DNA of 64,000 nucleotides, taken from Engelhardtia mirabilis. GTDB lineage: Bacteria; Planctomycetota; UBA1135; GCA-002686595. The position numbers were made by a program, and so were the translations under genes. The DNA is taken from the NCBI GenBank assembly GCA_007751255.1, contig CP036296.1, positions 2,604,001 to 2,668,000 of the forward strand, written 5' to 3'. Of the stretch, positions 41,233 through 49,635 are shown piece after piece; position 1 is the stretch's first letter; each line of letters begins with the position of its first letter. The notes below the pieces were generated by a model. It made no database searches, was not told where the DNA came from, and saw nothing but the letters and a program-made list of their open reading frames with translations.

Positions 41233-42426
41233 ATGACTCTGAGCTTCCCCCGACCCCCGATCGACAGCGAGCGGTCCGAGGCGCTGCGAATCGCCTTCGC
41301 CGAGCGCTTCGGTCCGGGTGCTCCGCGGGCCCATTTCGCCCCGGGACGCGCCAACCTGATGGGGGCGCACTTGGACTACAACGGCGGCCCGGTGATGCCG
41401 ATGGCCGTCGATCGCGGCACGTGGGTCGCCGTGCGCCGGCGGACCGATCGACGCGTCCGGATGGCCTCTACGGTGGAGGAGGGGGAGGTGGAGTGGTCCT
41501 TGGACGCCCTGCCCGACGCGCCCAGCGGGCGTTGGTTCGACTACCCGCTGGGCGTGTTGCGAGCGGTGCTCACACGGCCCGGGGAGCTGCCGGGCTTGGA
41601 CGTGCTGTTCGGCGGCGACCTGCCCATCGGCGCGGGCCTGTCCTCGTCGGCCTCGATCTGCGTGGGAACCGCCCACGCCTTGACCGCAGCGGCTGGGGGC
41701 GAGCTGGAGCCGGACGAAGGTGTCGAGCTCGCCCTGGCGGCCGAGCGCGGTTTCGTCGGCGTGCAGTGCGGGATCATGGATCCCTACGCCGTCGCCCACA
41801 GCCGCCCGGGACACCTCCTGTGGCTCGACTGCAAGGATCGCTCGGTGGATCACGTGCCCCTGGACGCCACGCAGGTCACGGTCGCGGTGGCCGATTCGTT
41901 GGTGCGCCGAGAACTGGCCCAGGGGGCCTTCAACGAGCGCGTGGCCCAGTGCGCCGAGGCGTTCGAGCTCCTGCGCCTCCATGTACCTGCCGCCACCTGC
42001 CTGCGGGACGTGCCCCTGGGCGTGGTGCGAGCGCACCTGTCCGAGCTCGAGCCTGCGGTCGGGCGCCGTGCGCTGCACGTGGCCGGCGAGGTGGCGCGGA
42101 CATTCGAGGCGCGCGACGCCCTGGTGCGCGGGGACGTGGCGGCCTTCGGCTCCGCGATGCTCGCCAGCCACGAGTCCCTGCGCGAGCAGTATGAGGTCTC
42201 TACCGACGAGCTCGATTGCCTGGTGGACGCCGCGGCTTCGGTCGACGGCGTGCTGGGCTCGCGACTGACCGGCGCGGGCTTCGGCGGCTGCACGGTGGTG
42301 TTGCTGCGGGCCGGGGCCGAGGACGACCTGCGCGCCGCCCTCGAGCAGCGCTACGCGGCGCGCTTCGGCCGCACGCCGACGGTCGCCTTCTACCGCGGCG
42401 ACCCGGGCCCGCGCGAGCTGGACTGA
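41233..42426 (+). CDS. galK: Galactokinase (GHMP kinase family)
   Basis: 397 residues. The galactokinase signature appears as APGRANLMGAHLDYNGGPVM (family: GRVNLIGEHTDYNGG), with E replaced by A in the usual GEHTDY. The ATP-binding GHMP motif is DLPIGAGLSSSASI, followed by GVQCGIMDPYAVAHSRPGHL (catalytic aspartate region) and GSRLTGAGFGGCTVVLLRAG. The protein phosphorylates a sugar at C1; galactose is the default, but the E-to-A change beside the substrate site leaves room for another sugar such as galacturonate or glucuronate. Single gene divergent from the lipoprotein; no other Leloir gene is adjacent, though an SDR epimerase lies at 32793. Confidence 0.88.
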   Translation: MTLSFPRPPIDSERSEALRIAFAERFGPGAPRAHFAPGRANLMGAHLDYNGGPVMPMAVDRGTWVAVRRRTDRRVRMASTVEEGEVEWSLDALPDAPSGRWFDYPLGVLRAVLTRPGELPGLDVLFGGDLPIGAGLSSSASICVGTAHALTAAAGGELEPDEGVELALAAERGFVGVQCGIMDPYAVAHSRPGHLLWLDCKDRSVDHVPLDATQVTVAVADSLVRRELAQGAFNERVAQCAEAFELLRLHVPAATCLRDVPLGVVRAHLSELEPAVGRRALHVAGEVARTFEARDALVRGDVAAFGSAMLASHESLREQYEVSTDELDCLVDAAASVDGVLGSRLTGAGFGGCTVVLLRAGAEDDLRAALEQRYAARFGRTPTVAFYRGDPGPRELD

Positions 42427-42481
42427 CCCGAACGGGCGACGGCCCGCCCCCGCGGAGGGAGCGAGCCGTCGGCTTCGGGTC
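42425..42481. terminator. Two-part bidirectional hairpin between galK and the next convergent gene
   Basis: Outer arms GACCCGAA (42425-42432) and TTCGGGTC (42474-42481) pair perfectly, and inner arms CGACGGC (42437-42443) and GCCGTCG (42465-42471) add a second 7-base stem. The structure fills the 65 bases between two convergent genes. It lacks a T-run, like the other hairpins here. Confidence 0.6.
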
Positions 42482-42491
42482 GCAGCGCCGC

Positions 42492-44762
42492 TCAGGCGCC
42501 CGCGTGCAGGCCCGCGGACTCCGCCTGCAGCTCGGCGTCGGACAGTGGGCGGTTCCAGATCTTCACGTCGTAGATCACCCCCGCGAAGGCGCGGTTCTCG
42601 GTGGACTCGTTGCCGATCTGGAACATGCGGTCGGTCCAGACCGAGAGGTCGCCGCCCACGTTCCACGAGGCGATCTTGACCCCGTCGACGGACGCGCGCA
42701 GCACGCCTTCGCCGTCGTAGCACATGGCCAAGACGATCAGGTCGCCGAGTTTGAAGCTGTTCGACAGGCCGATCTTCGGGTGGTGCACCCCGCTCGAGCT
42801 GACCAGTCGGTACTCGGTGTCCATGCTGGGGCTGCCGTTGGGGAAGGCGTGCAACGAGAAGTTGCGGTCCGCGAGGGCCGTGCCCGACGAGAAGCTGACC
42901 AGGCGCGCGTAGCTGTGGGCCTGACCGTCGAGCTGGAAGGCGACCTGCACCGTGAACTCACCACTGCTCTGGATCGCCTCGCGCATCCAAGTGGCGTCGC
43001 CGGTCGAGCTGGTGCGAATGCAGGCGTCGCCGCTCGCGTCCTGGTCGAACTCGATGCCGCGGCCGTGGCCGTCGACGACCCAGTTCAGGTGCTCGTGACC
43101 CTCGTCCAGCCACAGGTTCATGTTCCCGGCGCGGTCCACGACCTTGTCGCCGGCCTGGTCCTCGAAGTCCCAGTGTGAGATCGGATCGAGGGAGTTGGGG
43201 ACCTGGGTCGGGCAGGAGACGATGTCGACGTTGAAGTCGCCGTTCTTGTCGGAGATGTGCGGCCCGTTGCAGGGCTGCTCGAGCACCGTCATGTCGAACC
43301 AACCCGAGAGGCCATAGTTGGCGTTCTTGACGTTGGCGCCGACCCCGATCTGGAACGAGGGGCCCTTGCGCTCGATCGCCACCACGGCGCAGTCGAAGTC
43401 GCCCTTGCCGATCAGGACGCCGGTGGTCTCGGTGTAGTAGTGGAACGTGCTCGGGTCGACCGGGCCGCCGTGGCTCGCGTAGAGGTTGTCGCACAGGCCC
43501 AGCTTGGGGCTACCCGCCGGGGGGTAGTTGGCGTCGCCCGGCTCGACCAGGCCGCTCAGGAACACGTCGACGCAGAAGCGCTGGTTCGGCGACTGGGTGT
43601 TGTAGATCTCGCCCGAGAGGGTCGCGGTGCCGTCGGGCGCCTCGAACAGGTCGCCGGTGCCGCCGACGAAGCGCCAGTAGGCACCGAGCTCTGCGAACCA
43701 CACGGCGTGGTCGCCGCTGGTGCAGTACTGACCGCCCGCCTCGGCGTAGGTCACGCAGATCGGGCCGTCGTCGCCCATGGGGCAGGTGCCCACGTCGATG
43801 GCGATGTCACCCATGCCTTCGGCGCCCAGGGTGGTGCCCGTCGTCGGCTGGGTGTCGACGCGCCAGGCGAGGTCCGCCGACAGGCCGTAGCCGCCGTTCA
43901 GGCCGTTCGCGCCCTGCCCGACCTGGGCCGGGGTTGCGCCGGGGAAGAAGTCGAGGCGCGCGCCCAAGCAATCGCCGCCCAGACCCTCGGCGGTGCCGCG
44001 GGTGACGATGTAGTAGTGCCACAGGTCGGTGTCGATCGGACCGCCGTTCTGCTCGTAGGCACCGGGGAACAGGTCCTGGACCGGGCTGCCCGCCGGGGGG
44101 TAGGAGGCGTCGAGGGGGTTGACGCGCAGCTCGAGGTCGAGGTCGAGGTACAGCTTGCAGTCGGCGTCGTCGACGGCGACGAGGATGCCCGTCACGCTCG
44201 CGCTGCCGTCGCCGAATTCGGCGAACTCACCGCCGCCGGCGAAGCGGAAGTTCTCCAGGGCGCCGAGGCCCGCCAGACGCAGACCGAAGTCGCGGTCGGA
44301 GGCCGTCAGGGCCGCGTCCGGCTGGGGGTCCGCGGGGCACAGGCCGCAGTCGGACGCCGCGCCGGAGAGCACGACCACTTCGGTGACGCAGAGGCCGGCG
44401 TCAGCGGGGTCGATGGTCACCACCTGCAGGAAGCAGGGCGCCTCGAGCAGGGGGCTGCCGCAACTGAGGTCGCAGGTCGCCGTCAGCACGCCCGAGGCGG
44501 GGATGTAGCCGAGGTTCAGGATCTGCAGACCCGCACCGAGGTCGACGCCGAGGGTCGCAAGGCCGGGCAGGACCACCGTGGCCGCGCCGTTGGAGGCCAA
44601 CAGGTGCGCCACGTCACCGGGCTCGCCGGTCAGGGTCAGCAGGATCTCCTGGTCGGGCTCGTACTGGGCGAAGTCGAGGGAGAGGGTCGCACCATCGGCC
44701 AGGGCCGTGGAGCCGAGGACCAGGCTGGCTGCGAGGGAGAGGAGGGCGTTCTTCGAGCGCAT
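42492..44762 (-). CDS. Exported protein with two related modules and a C-terminal LamG-like domain
   Basis: 756 residues from the ATG at 44762. Signal peptide MRSKNALLSLAASLVLGSTA. A first domain (about 24-125) resembles a secreted-protein beta domain with cysteines (ATCDLSCGSPLLEAPCFLQV). Two homologous modules follow (about 150-340 and 345-540); each contains F-x-G-G-x-G/T, a VDPLDASYPPAGSP-like segment (NPLDASYPPAGSPVQDLF; GDANYPPAGSPKLGLC) and a WHYY/FHYY strand, then an NGGYGLS/NANYGLS segment. The C-terminal ~200 residues (ISHWDFEDQAGDKVVDRAGN, FSLHAFPNGSPS, DVKIWNRPLSDAELQAES) are a LamG/concanavalin-like domain. Probably extracellular and glycan- or surface-binding. The upstream gap 44763-45007 has no gene. 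Confidence 0.85.
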   Translation of the reverse strand: MRSKNALLSLAASLVLGSTALADGATLSLDFAQYEPDQEILLTLTGEPGDVAHLLASNGAATVVLPGLATLGVDLGAGLQILNLGYIPASGVLTATCDLSCGSPLLEAPCFLQVVTIDPADAGLCVTEVVVLSGAASDCGLCPADPQPDAALTASDRDFGLRLAGLGALENFRFAGGGEFAEFGDGSASVTGILVAVDDADCKLYLDLDLELRVNPLDASYPPAGSPVQDLFPGAYEQNGGPIDTDLWHYYIVTRGTAEGLGGDCLGARLDFFPGATPAQVGQGANGLNGGYGLSADLAWRVDTQPTTGTTLGAEGMGDIAIDVGTCPMGDDGPICVTYAEAGGQYCTSGDHAVWFAELGAYWRFVGGTGDLFEAPDGTATLSGEIYNTQSPNQRFCVDVFLSGLVEPGDANYPPAGSPKLGLCDNLYASHGGPVDPSTFHYYTETTGVLIGKGDFDCAVVAIERKGPSFQIGVGANVKNANYGLSGWFDMTVLEQPCNGPHISDKNGDFNVDIVSCPTQVPNSLDPISHWDFEDQAGDKVVDRAGNMNLWLDEGHEHLNWVVDGHGRGIEFDQDASGDACIRTSSTGDATWMREAIQSSGEFTVQVAFQLDGQAHSYARLVSFSSGTALADRNFSLHAFPNGSPSMDTEYRLVSSSGVHHPKIGLSNSFKLGDLIVLAMCYDGEGVLRASVDGVKIASWNVGGDLSVWTDRMFQIGNESTENRAFAGVIYDVKIWNRPLSDAELQAESAGLHAGA

Positions 44763-45007
44763 GGGGGAGGGACGGGCGGAGGGGACGGCGCCGCGTGGAC
44801 GCGGTCCGGGCCTCGCCAGGGGGCCAGGTTGAAGGGTTTTCCCGCTTGCGGGACGACCCCACATGGCAGCACCTGTCCAGGACTTCCACAAGGCGGCCCG
44901 GCCGAAATCCCCCGCCCATCAAAAGAAAACTCCTGCGCCATGGGCCGTCTGGAGGCGCCTGCGGTGCCTTCGCCGAGCTTGGCGAGGCGCTTGGCGCAGG
45001 TCGGCAC

Positions 45008-46963
45008 CTACTCGCCCGAGCTCGCCGCGTCCGACTCGGCCCTCGGCGGCCTCACTCCGGCGCCGCCGACCAGGACCCCATGGGCGCCGCGCCCGCTCGC
45101 GTCGGCGATCCAGGGCCCGAACTGCCGATCGGCGTGGAGCAGCAAGAGGGCTCGGTCGTCAACCGCGTGCCGCCGCTCGGGCGCAAAGGTGTCCACCCCG
45201 TAGCGCGCGCCGAGGGACAGGCGCACCTCGTCGACTTGTCCGGCGAGCAGGGAGGTTCCGTTGCCATTGCGATCGACGTCGCCACCGACGACCAGGGGCA
45301 GGTCGTTGGGGGTGCGCGACCCGCTCGCCGCTGCCTGGGCGACGAGCTTCCCGTCCACGTAGAGCCGCACCTCTCGACCGTCGAAGACGCCTGCCAGGTG
45401 CTGCCAGCGGTCCGTGGCGAGCACGACGTCGTCGGCCGTGGCATCGGTGTAGCTGCCCCCCAGGTGGACCGTGAAGGACGGGGTGCCGCCGCTGGCGAAG
45501 ATCCCGTACTCGCTGTTCTCGGTCTTGGTGACGATGCCCTGGCGAGCCGCGAAGCGCTCCCCACGGACCCAACACTCGAGCGTGAAGGGCCCATCCGGCA
45601 GGTCCAGGTCCTCGGCCGGCACCCGTGCGTAGCCGCCGTCCAATGTCAGCGCGCCAGCGGCGTCGTCCGCACTGATCGCCGGCAGCTCGCCGTCCAGCGG
45701 CACCACCGTGCGGCGCTCGGGCAGGGGCAGCCGGGCGGACTCGGCCAGGTAGTCGCTCCGCAGCACCAGCTCGGGCAACTCCAGGTTGCGGCCGAAGCCG
45801 GTCGCGTAGCGCGACGCGCCCAATCGGAAGCTGCGCGTCTCGCCGGCGCCGAGCGTGGCGTGCTCGTGGTCCGGCACGAAGACCCAGTCCCGATCGCCCG
45901 ACTCCAGCGTCAGCTCGAGCTCGATCGGACGCGTACCCGGGTTGGAGAGGGCGACCTCGACGACTCCGGCCGCACCCCCGTCGGCGCCGATCGCGGGCAG
46001 GTCCGCGAAGCGCGGCACCAGGCCCGCTTCGAGGGCGTAGATGTCGGCGTTGACGTCACCGGTGATCGCGCGCGGATCCAGGGCGTCGCCGACAGCATAG
46101 GCGGTCACGTCGATGCCCGACGAGCGCACCGTCACCACGTGGTACTGGTGCAGGAAGCCCGCGCGCGGCGCCAGGCCCGGCTGGTGCCCGCCGACCGTGG
46201 CCAGGGCGAAGTACTCGATCCCGTCCAGGGGGTCGTAACGCATCTCGTGAATGTGCCCGCCGAACACCGCGCTGACGTTGCCCGCCGCGACCAGGCGCTC
46301 GTGGACCCGCCGCCAGTCGTCGCCGTAGTTGCGGCCGATCCAGCGCGGGTGGTGCAGGAAGACGAAGACGTGCTCGGCGCCGGTCGCGCGCTCGAGGGTG
46401 GCCTCGAGCCAATCGAGCTGCTCGGGGCTGATCCGTTGGCACTCGGCCTTGTTGAAATTGCGCTCGCCGGTCTCGGGGTTCGCCTCGTCGCTGTAGAGCA
46501 CCACGAACCAAGAGCCCTTGTGCTCGAAGGCGTACCACAGGGGTCCGAAGTGCAGCTCGTAGTCGCCCTCGTGCTCCTGGGCGGGGCGATCGTCGCCGCG
46601 GAAGTAGATGTCGTGGTTGCCGGCCACCGGGAACCAGGGCATCGCGAGCCCGTCCATGATCCCGCGGAACTCGCGCATCTGCGTCATCCAGGGCTCCACG
46701 TCGTTGTAGCCCTCGACCAGGTCGCCGACGGTCATCACCAGGTCGGGCCCCAGCAGGTTGGTGTCGCGCACCGCATCGGCCAGCACCTCGACACCCTCGG
46801 CCGGGCCACCGGTGCGGTCGCCGAAGACGACGAAGCTGAAGGCGTCGTCCTGGGAGGGCAGGGACAGATCGCGCGGGTCGGGGCGGTTGGTGTGGATCTG
46901 GCGCTCGTCGTCGCCGGGGGCCACACAGGTGAGGATCGCAGCGATGAAGGCGGTGGGGCGCAT
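45008..46963 (-). CDS. Exported metallophosphoesterase with C-terminal LamG-like domain
   Basis: 651 residues. A short signal-like N-terminus (MRPTAFIAAILTCVAPG) precedes a calcineurin-like phosphoesterase domain (about 40-290) with the metal motifs FVVFGDRTGG, MTVGDLVEGY, VAGNHDIYF, LHHPRWIGRNY and FGGHIHEM. In the first motif the usual GDxH histidine is replaced (GDRT), as happens in some family members. After a beta linker domain (about 320-430), residues about 440-640 are a LamG-like domain (GPFTLECWVRGERFA, WQHLAGVFDGREVRLYVDGK). Likely acts outside the cytoplasm on a phosphate ester. The neighbouring gene also ends in a LamG-type domain. Confidence 0.88.
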   Translation of the reverse strand: MRPTAFIAAILTCVAPGDDERQIHTNRPDPRDLSLPSQDDAFSFVVFGDRTGGPAEGVEVLADAVRDTNLLGPDLVMTVGDLVEGYNDVEPWMTQMREFRGIMDGLAMPWFPVAGNHDIYFRGDDRPAQEHEGDYELHFGPLWYAFEHKGSWFVVLYSDEANPETGERNFNKAECQRISPEQLDWLEATLERATGAEHVFVFLHHPRWIGRNYGDDWRRVHERLVAAGNVSAVFGGHIHEMRYDPLDGIEYFALATVGGHQPGLAPRAGFLHQYHVVTVRSSGIDVTAYAVGDALDPRAITGDVNADIYALEAGLVPRFADLPAIGADGGAAGVVEVALSNPGTRPIELELTLESGDRDWVFVPDHEHATLGAGETRSFRLGASRYATGFGRNLELPELVLRSDYLAESARLPLPERRTVVPLDGELPAISADDAAGALTLDGGYARVPAEDLDLPDGPFTLECWVRGERFAARQGIVTKTENSEYGIFASGGTPSFTVHLGGSYTDATADDVVLATDRWQHLAGVFDGREVRLYVDGKLVAQAAASGSRTPNDLPLVVGGDVDRNGNGTSLLAGQVDEVRLSLGARYGVDTFAPERRHAVDDRALLLLHADRQFGPWIADASGRGAHGVLVGGAGVRPPRAESDAASSGE

Positions 46964-47041
46964 GGCGACACTTTGCCCGCTGATCCCGGGCAGGTCATCA
47001 ACCCACGGTGAAGAGCCCGTGCGGAGCGCGGCCCCGAGCGC

Positions 47042-49555
47042 TCAGGGCTTCGAATCCCGCAGCTCGATCTCGCCGAAGCCGACCCCGGCGTAGTCCGGGT
47101 GATCGGGGTGCACGCCGGTCACCTCGCGCACGCGGATCTCGATCTCCTTGATGCGCCGGCGGCGCCCGAGGTCGACCTGGGTCTTGGTCCAGTCGTCGTC
47201 GATCAGTTCGACTTCGAAGGTCGTGTCGCCGTTGAGCGTGATCGTCACCGCGGCGACGCGGCCCGTGCGCCAGGGTGCAGCCGACCAGGGCTCGTGGGCA
47301 CGGCTCAAGAGCAGGGTGTCCGCCCGCACGGGCTCCTCGAGCTCGATCTTGATCGAGGGCCGCGAGTCGTCGTCGGCGCTGATCCAGCCCTTGGCCTGGA
47401 GCCCGTCGGTGGCCTTGCTCGCGTTCCATTGGCCGCCCAGCTCGCTGGAGACCTGGGTCCTTCGCTCGGCGCGGGCCAAGAGGTTGTCGCCCGAGTCGCG
47501 CGCGTAGTCGAGCAGCTCGGGTCGGTCGACGAAGTCCGTGTGCAGCGTCACAGGCTTCGAGCGCAGCGCCACCCGCTCGCCGTCGGCGAGCAAGGCCTCG
47601 ACGGTCACACGCACGCGGTGATCCCCGCGGTCGCGGAAGCGCAGCTCGACCGGGAAGCGCACCAAGAGGGCGTCGCGATCGGCCACGCCGTCCACCCGTT
47701 CGAGCACCTCGAGCACCTGCCCGGCGCTGTCGACGAGTTCCCAGCGCACCTCGGCCACGCGCAGTCCGCCGCCGTCGGGCCACTGGACCTCGTCCAGTGC
47801 GTCCTCGGAGTAGCCCTGGATCCAGATACGCCAGGGGGCGTCGCCTGCGGCGCGCACCTGCACGTCGTCGTCGGGGCCGCCCGAGCTCGCGGTGGGGCGC
47901 CGGCCGCCCGAGCTCTCGCCGGTGGTGGCTCCGGTCGCGCGGCTCAGGAACAGCAGCGCGAAGCACGAGTCGCTGACTTCCTGGCCGTCGTCGCCGTAGG
48001 CGCGCGGGGTCCAGACGCCGTACTCGTTCTGATGGTCCAGCAGCATCCGCGCGCCCTGGGCGTACCAATCGTGGGGACCGATGTGGTCCAGGTGCAAAAG
48101 GCCCGCGACGCGCTCGAGTCCGTAGAGGTAGTAGCCCCACCAGCGGTCCTGGTCGTCGTAGGCGGCGCCCGGGGCGCGGGCGGGCTTGGGGTTGCGGGTC
48201 ACCGAGAACTCGCGCGCGAGCCACAGCACGCCCTCCTCGACGGCACGCTCCCACTCCTCGGTGTTCTTGCCCACCTGCTCGGCGGCGATGGCCAGGATCG
48301 TGATGCCCGCGGCCGTCATGGCCCCGGTGGGATCATGCCCGACGCGATAGCCGAAGCCCGTGGCGGGGTCCGAGCCCTTGCTGCGCTCGCGGTGCTTCAG
48401 CGTCGCCTTGGCGGCGTTCTTCCAGACCTTGGACGGGATCTCGACGCCGAGGTCCGCCGCCGTGCGCAGGGCGAGCAGGGCGTACTGGGTGTTCGACAGG
48501 TCCACCTCGGCGCTCGGCGTGACCGGATAGGCCCAGCCGCGCACCTCGGTCTCGACCAGGTACTCGGCCAGCTCGTCGATCCGGCCCAGGTTGCCCACGG
48601 GATCGAACAGGGCCAGGGCCATGATCTGGATCGAGGCCACGTACACGTTGTCGCCGGGATGGGCGAGCACGTACTCGATCCCGCGCACGACGCTCGGATG
48701 GTCGCGACCCACGCCGCACTTGATCAGGGTGTACACCGCCAGGGCCGTGCTGCCGGTGCGGTTGGAGTCCTCGAGGTAACGCCACGACCCGTCGAGCTGT
48801 TGCCCGCGCAGCAGGGACCCGACGCCACGTCGGATGGCCTGGTCGACCGCCGCCGCCAGCTCGGCGTCGACCTCGTCGCCCATGGCGCCCAGGCGCACGC
48901 CTGCCTGGGGATCGCGGGTGACGGAGATGCGAAAGCGCCCCAGGCAGCGGTTGTCGGCGTGGTTCTGGTCGAGCTCCACCCGCAGGATCCCTCGACCCTT
49001 GTCGGCCAAGGGTGCGCCCAGGAAGAAGACCCCCTCGAGGTCGCGCTCGACGGTCCTGCTGGGCCCCCAGGCCGTGGCGACGTTGGAGTCGGCCGCGTGG
49101 CGGGCGGGGCCTGCGAGGTCGTCCGGCGTGCCCACGGCGGCGATGATCGGGACGGGTTGGGTCGTGCGGCTACGGGTGCTGCTCGAGACCCCGACGCGCA
49201 CCTCGGCCAGCTTGAACAGGCCCCCGTCGCCCAGTCCCGGCCCGCCGGCCGGCAGGCGTTCGTCGCGCAGGGCCTCGACTCGCACGGCGCTGATGCCGGG
49301 CAGCTCGAGCTCGAAGTCGACCACCACCGTGTCGCGGGCGGCGAACTCGCCGACGGCCAGGATCGAGCGATCCTCGAGCAGTTCGTGCTCGACACCGTTG
49401 ACCGAGGTGACGCGCGTCGGCTGGAGCACCTCCCAGACCACGGCGGTCTGATCCACCGCACCCTGGGTAGGGGCGGCAGGGCTGGGCCAGGCCGCGGAAG
49501 CGGCGGTCGAGAGCAGGGCGAGGACGAGAGCGGCGGGGGGGAAACGCTGCAGCAT
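47042..49555 (-). CDS. Exported prenyltransferase/squalene-cyclase-repeat protein
   Basis: 837 residues from the ATG at 49555. Signal peptide MLQRFPPAALVLALLSTAAS. A discoidin-like region (about 50-230, with FVDFELELPGISAVRVEAL-type strands and DSNVATAWGPSRTVERD) precedes an alpha/alpha toroid (about 240-510) built of squalene-cyclase/prenyltransferase repeats (RGVGSLLRGQQLDGSWRYLE, VRGIEYVLAHPGDNVYVASI, NEYGVWTPRAYGD). A second discoidin-like domain ends the protein (NASKATDGLQAKGWISADDD; RIKEIEIRVREVTG). The DxDD cyclase motif is not evident, so this is probably a binding protein, not a cyclase. Such exported toroid proteins are abundant in planctomycetes and unassigned. Confidence 0.85.
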   Translation of the reverse strand: MLQRFPPAALVLALLSTAASAAWPSPAAPTQGAVDQTAVVWEVLQPTRVTSVNGVEHELLEDRSILAVGEFAARDTVVVDFELELPGISAVRVEALRDERLPAGGPGLGDGGLFKLAEVRVGVSSSTRSRTTQPVPIIAAVGTPDDLAGPARHAADSNVATAWGPSRTVERDLEGVFFLGAPLADKGRGILRVELDQNHADNRCLGRFRISVTRDPQAGVRLGAMGDEVDAELAAAVDQAIRRGVGSLLRGQQLDGSWRYLEDSNRTGSTALAVYTLIKCGVGRDHPSVVRGIEYVLAHPGDNVYVASIQIMALALFDPVGNLGRIDELAEYLVETEVRGWAYPVTPSAEVDLSNTQYALLALRTAADLGVEIPSKVWKNAAKATLKHRERSKGSDPATGFGYRVGHDPTGAMTAAGITILAIAAEQVGKNTEEWERAVEEGVLWLAREFSVTRNPKPARAPGAAYDDQDRWWGYYLYGLERVAGLLHLDHIGPHDWYAQGARMLLDHQNEYGVWTPRAYGDDGQEVSDSCFALLFLSRATGATTGESSGGRRPTASSGGPDDDVQVRAAGDAPWRIWIQGYSEDALDEVQWPDGGGLRVAEVRWELVDSAGQVLEVLERVDGVADRDALLVRFPVELRFRDRGDHRVRVTVEALLADGERVALRSKPVTLHTDFVDRPELLDYARDSGDNLLARAERRTQVSSELGGQWNASKATDGLQAKGWISADDDSRPSIKIELEEPVRADTLLLSRAHEPWSAAPWRTGRVAAVTITLNGDTTFEVELIDDDWTKTQVDLGRRRRIKEIEIRVREVTGVHPDHPDYAGVGFGEIELRDSKP

Positions 49556-49563
49556 CGCGGCCC

Positions 49564-49569
49564 ATCCTA
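49564..49569 (-). promoter_or_regulatory. -10-like element, predicted leaderless start
   Basis: TAGGAT on the minus strand, then 8 bases, then the ATG at 49555. The same hexamer serves the histidine kinase gene. No Shine-Dalgarno is present. Confidence 0.55.
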
Positions 49570-49635
49570 CCCCGGGCGCCTGGGGCCGCCGACGCCCGGG
49601 CCGTCGACGGCCCGACGACGCCGGCCGGCGCCGGC

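Noticed and set aside
44839-44852. CCCGC-TT-GCGGG hairpin as a terminator
   Set aside because: The loop is two bases and the adjacent run is T on the wrong side for the plus strand and A on the minus strand; it lies in the leader of the minus gene instead.
44868-44895. Second sigma-54-like site (TGGACA...TGC, minus) before the LamG protein
   Set aside because: The GG to GC distance is one base short and the -24 block has an extra mismatch.
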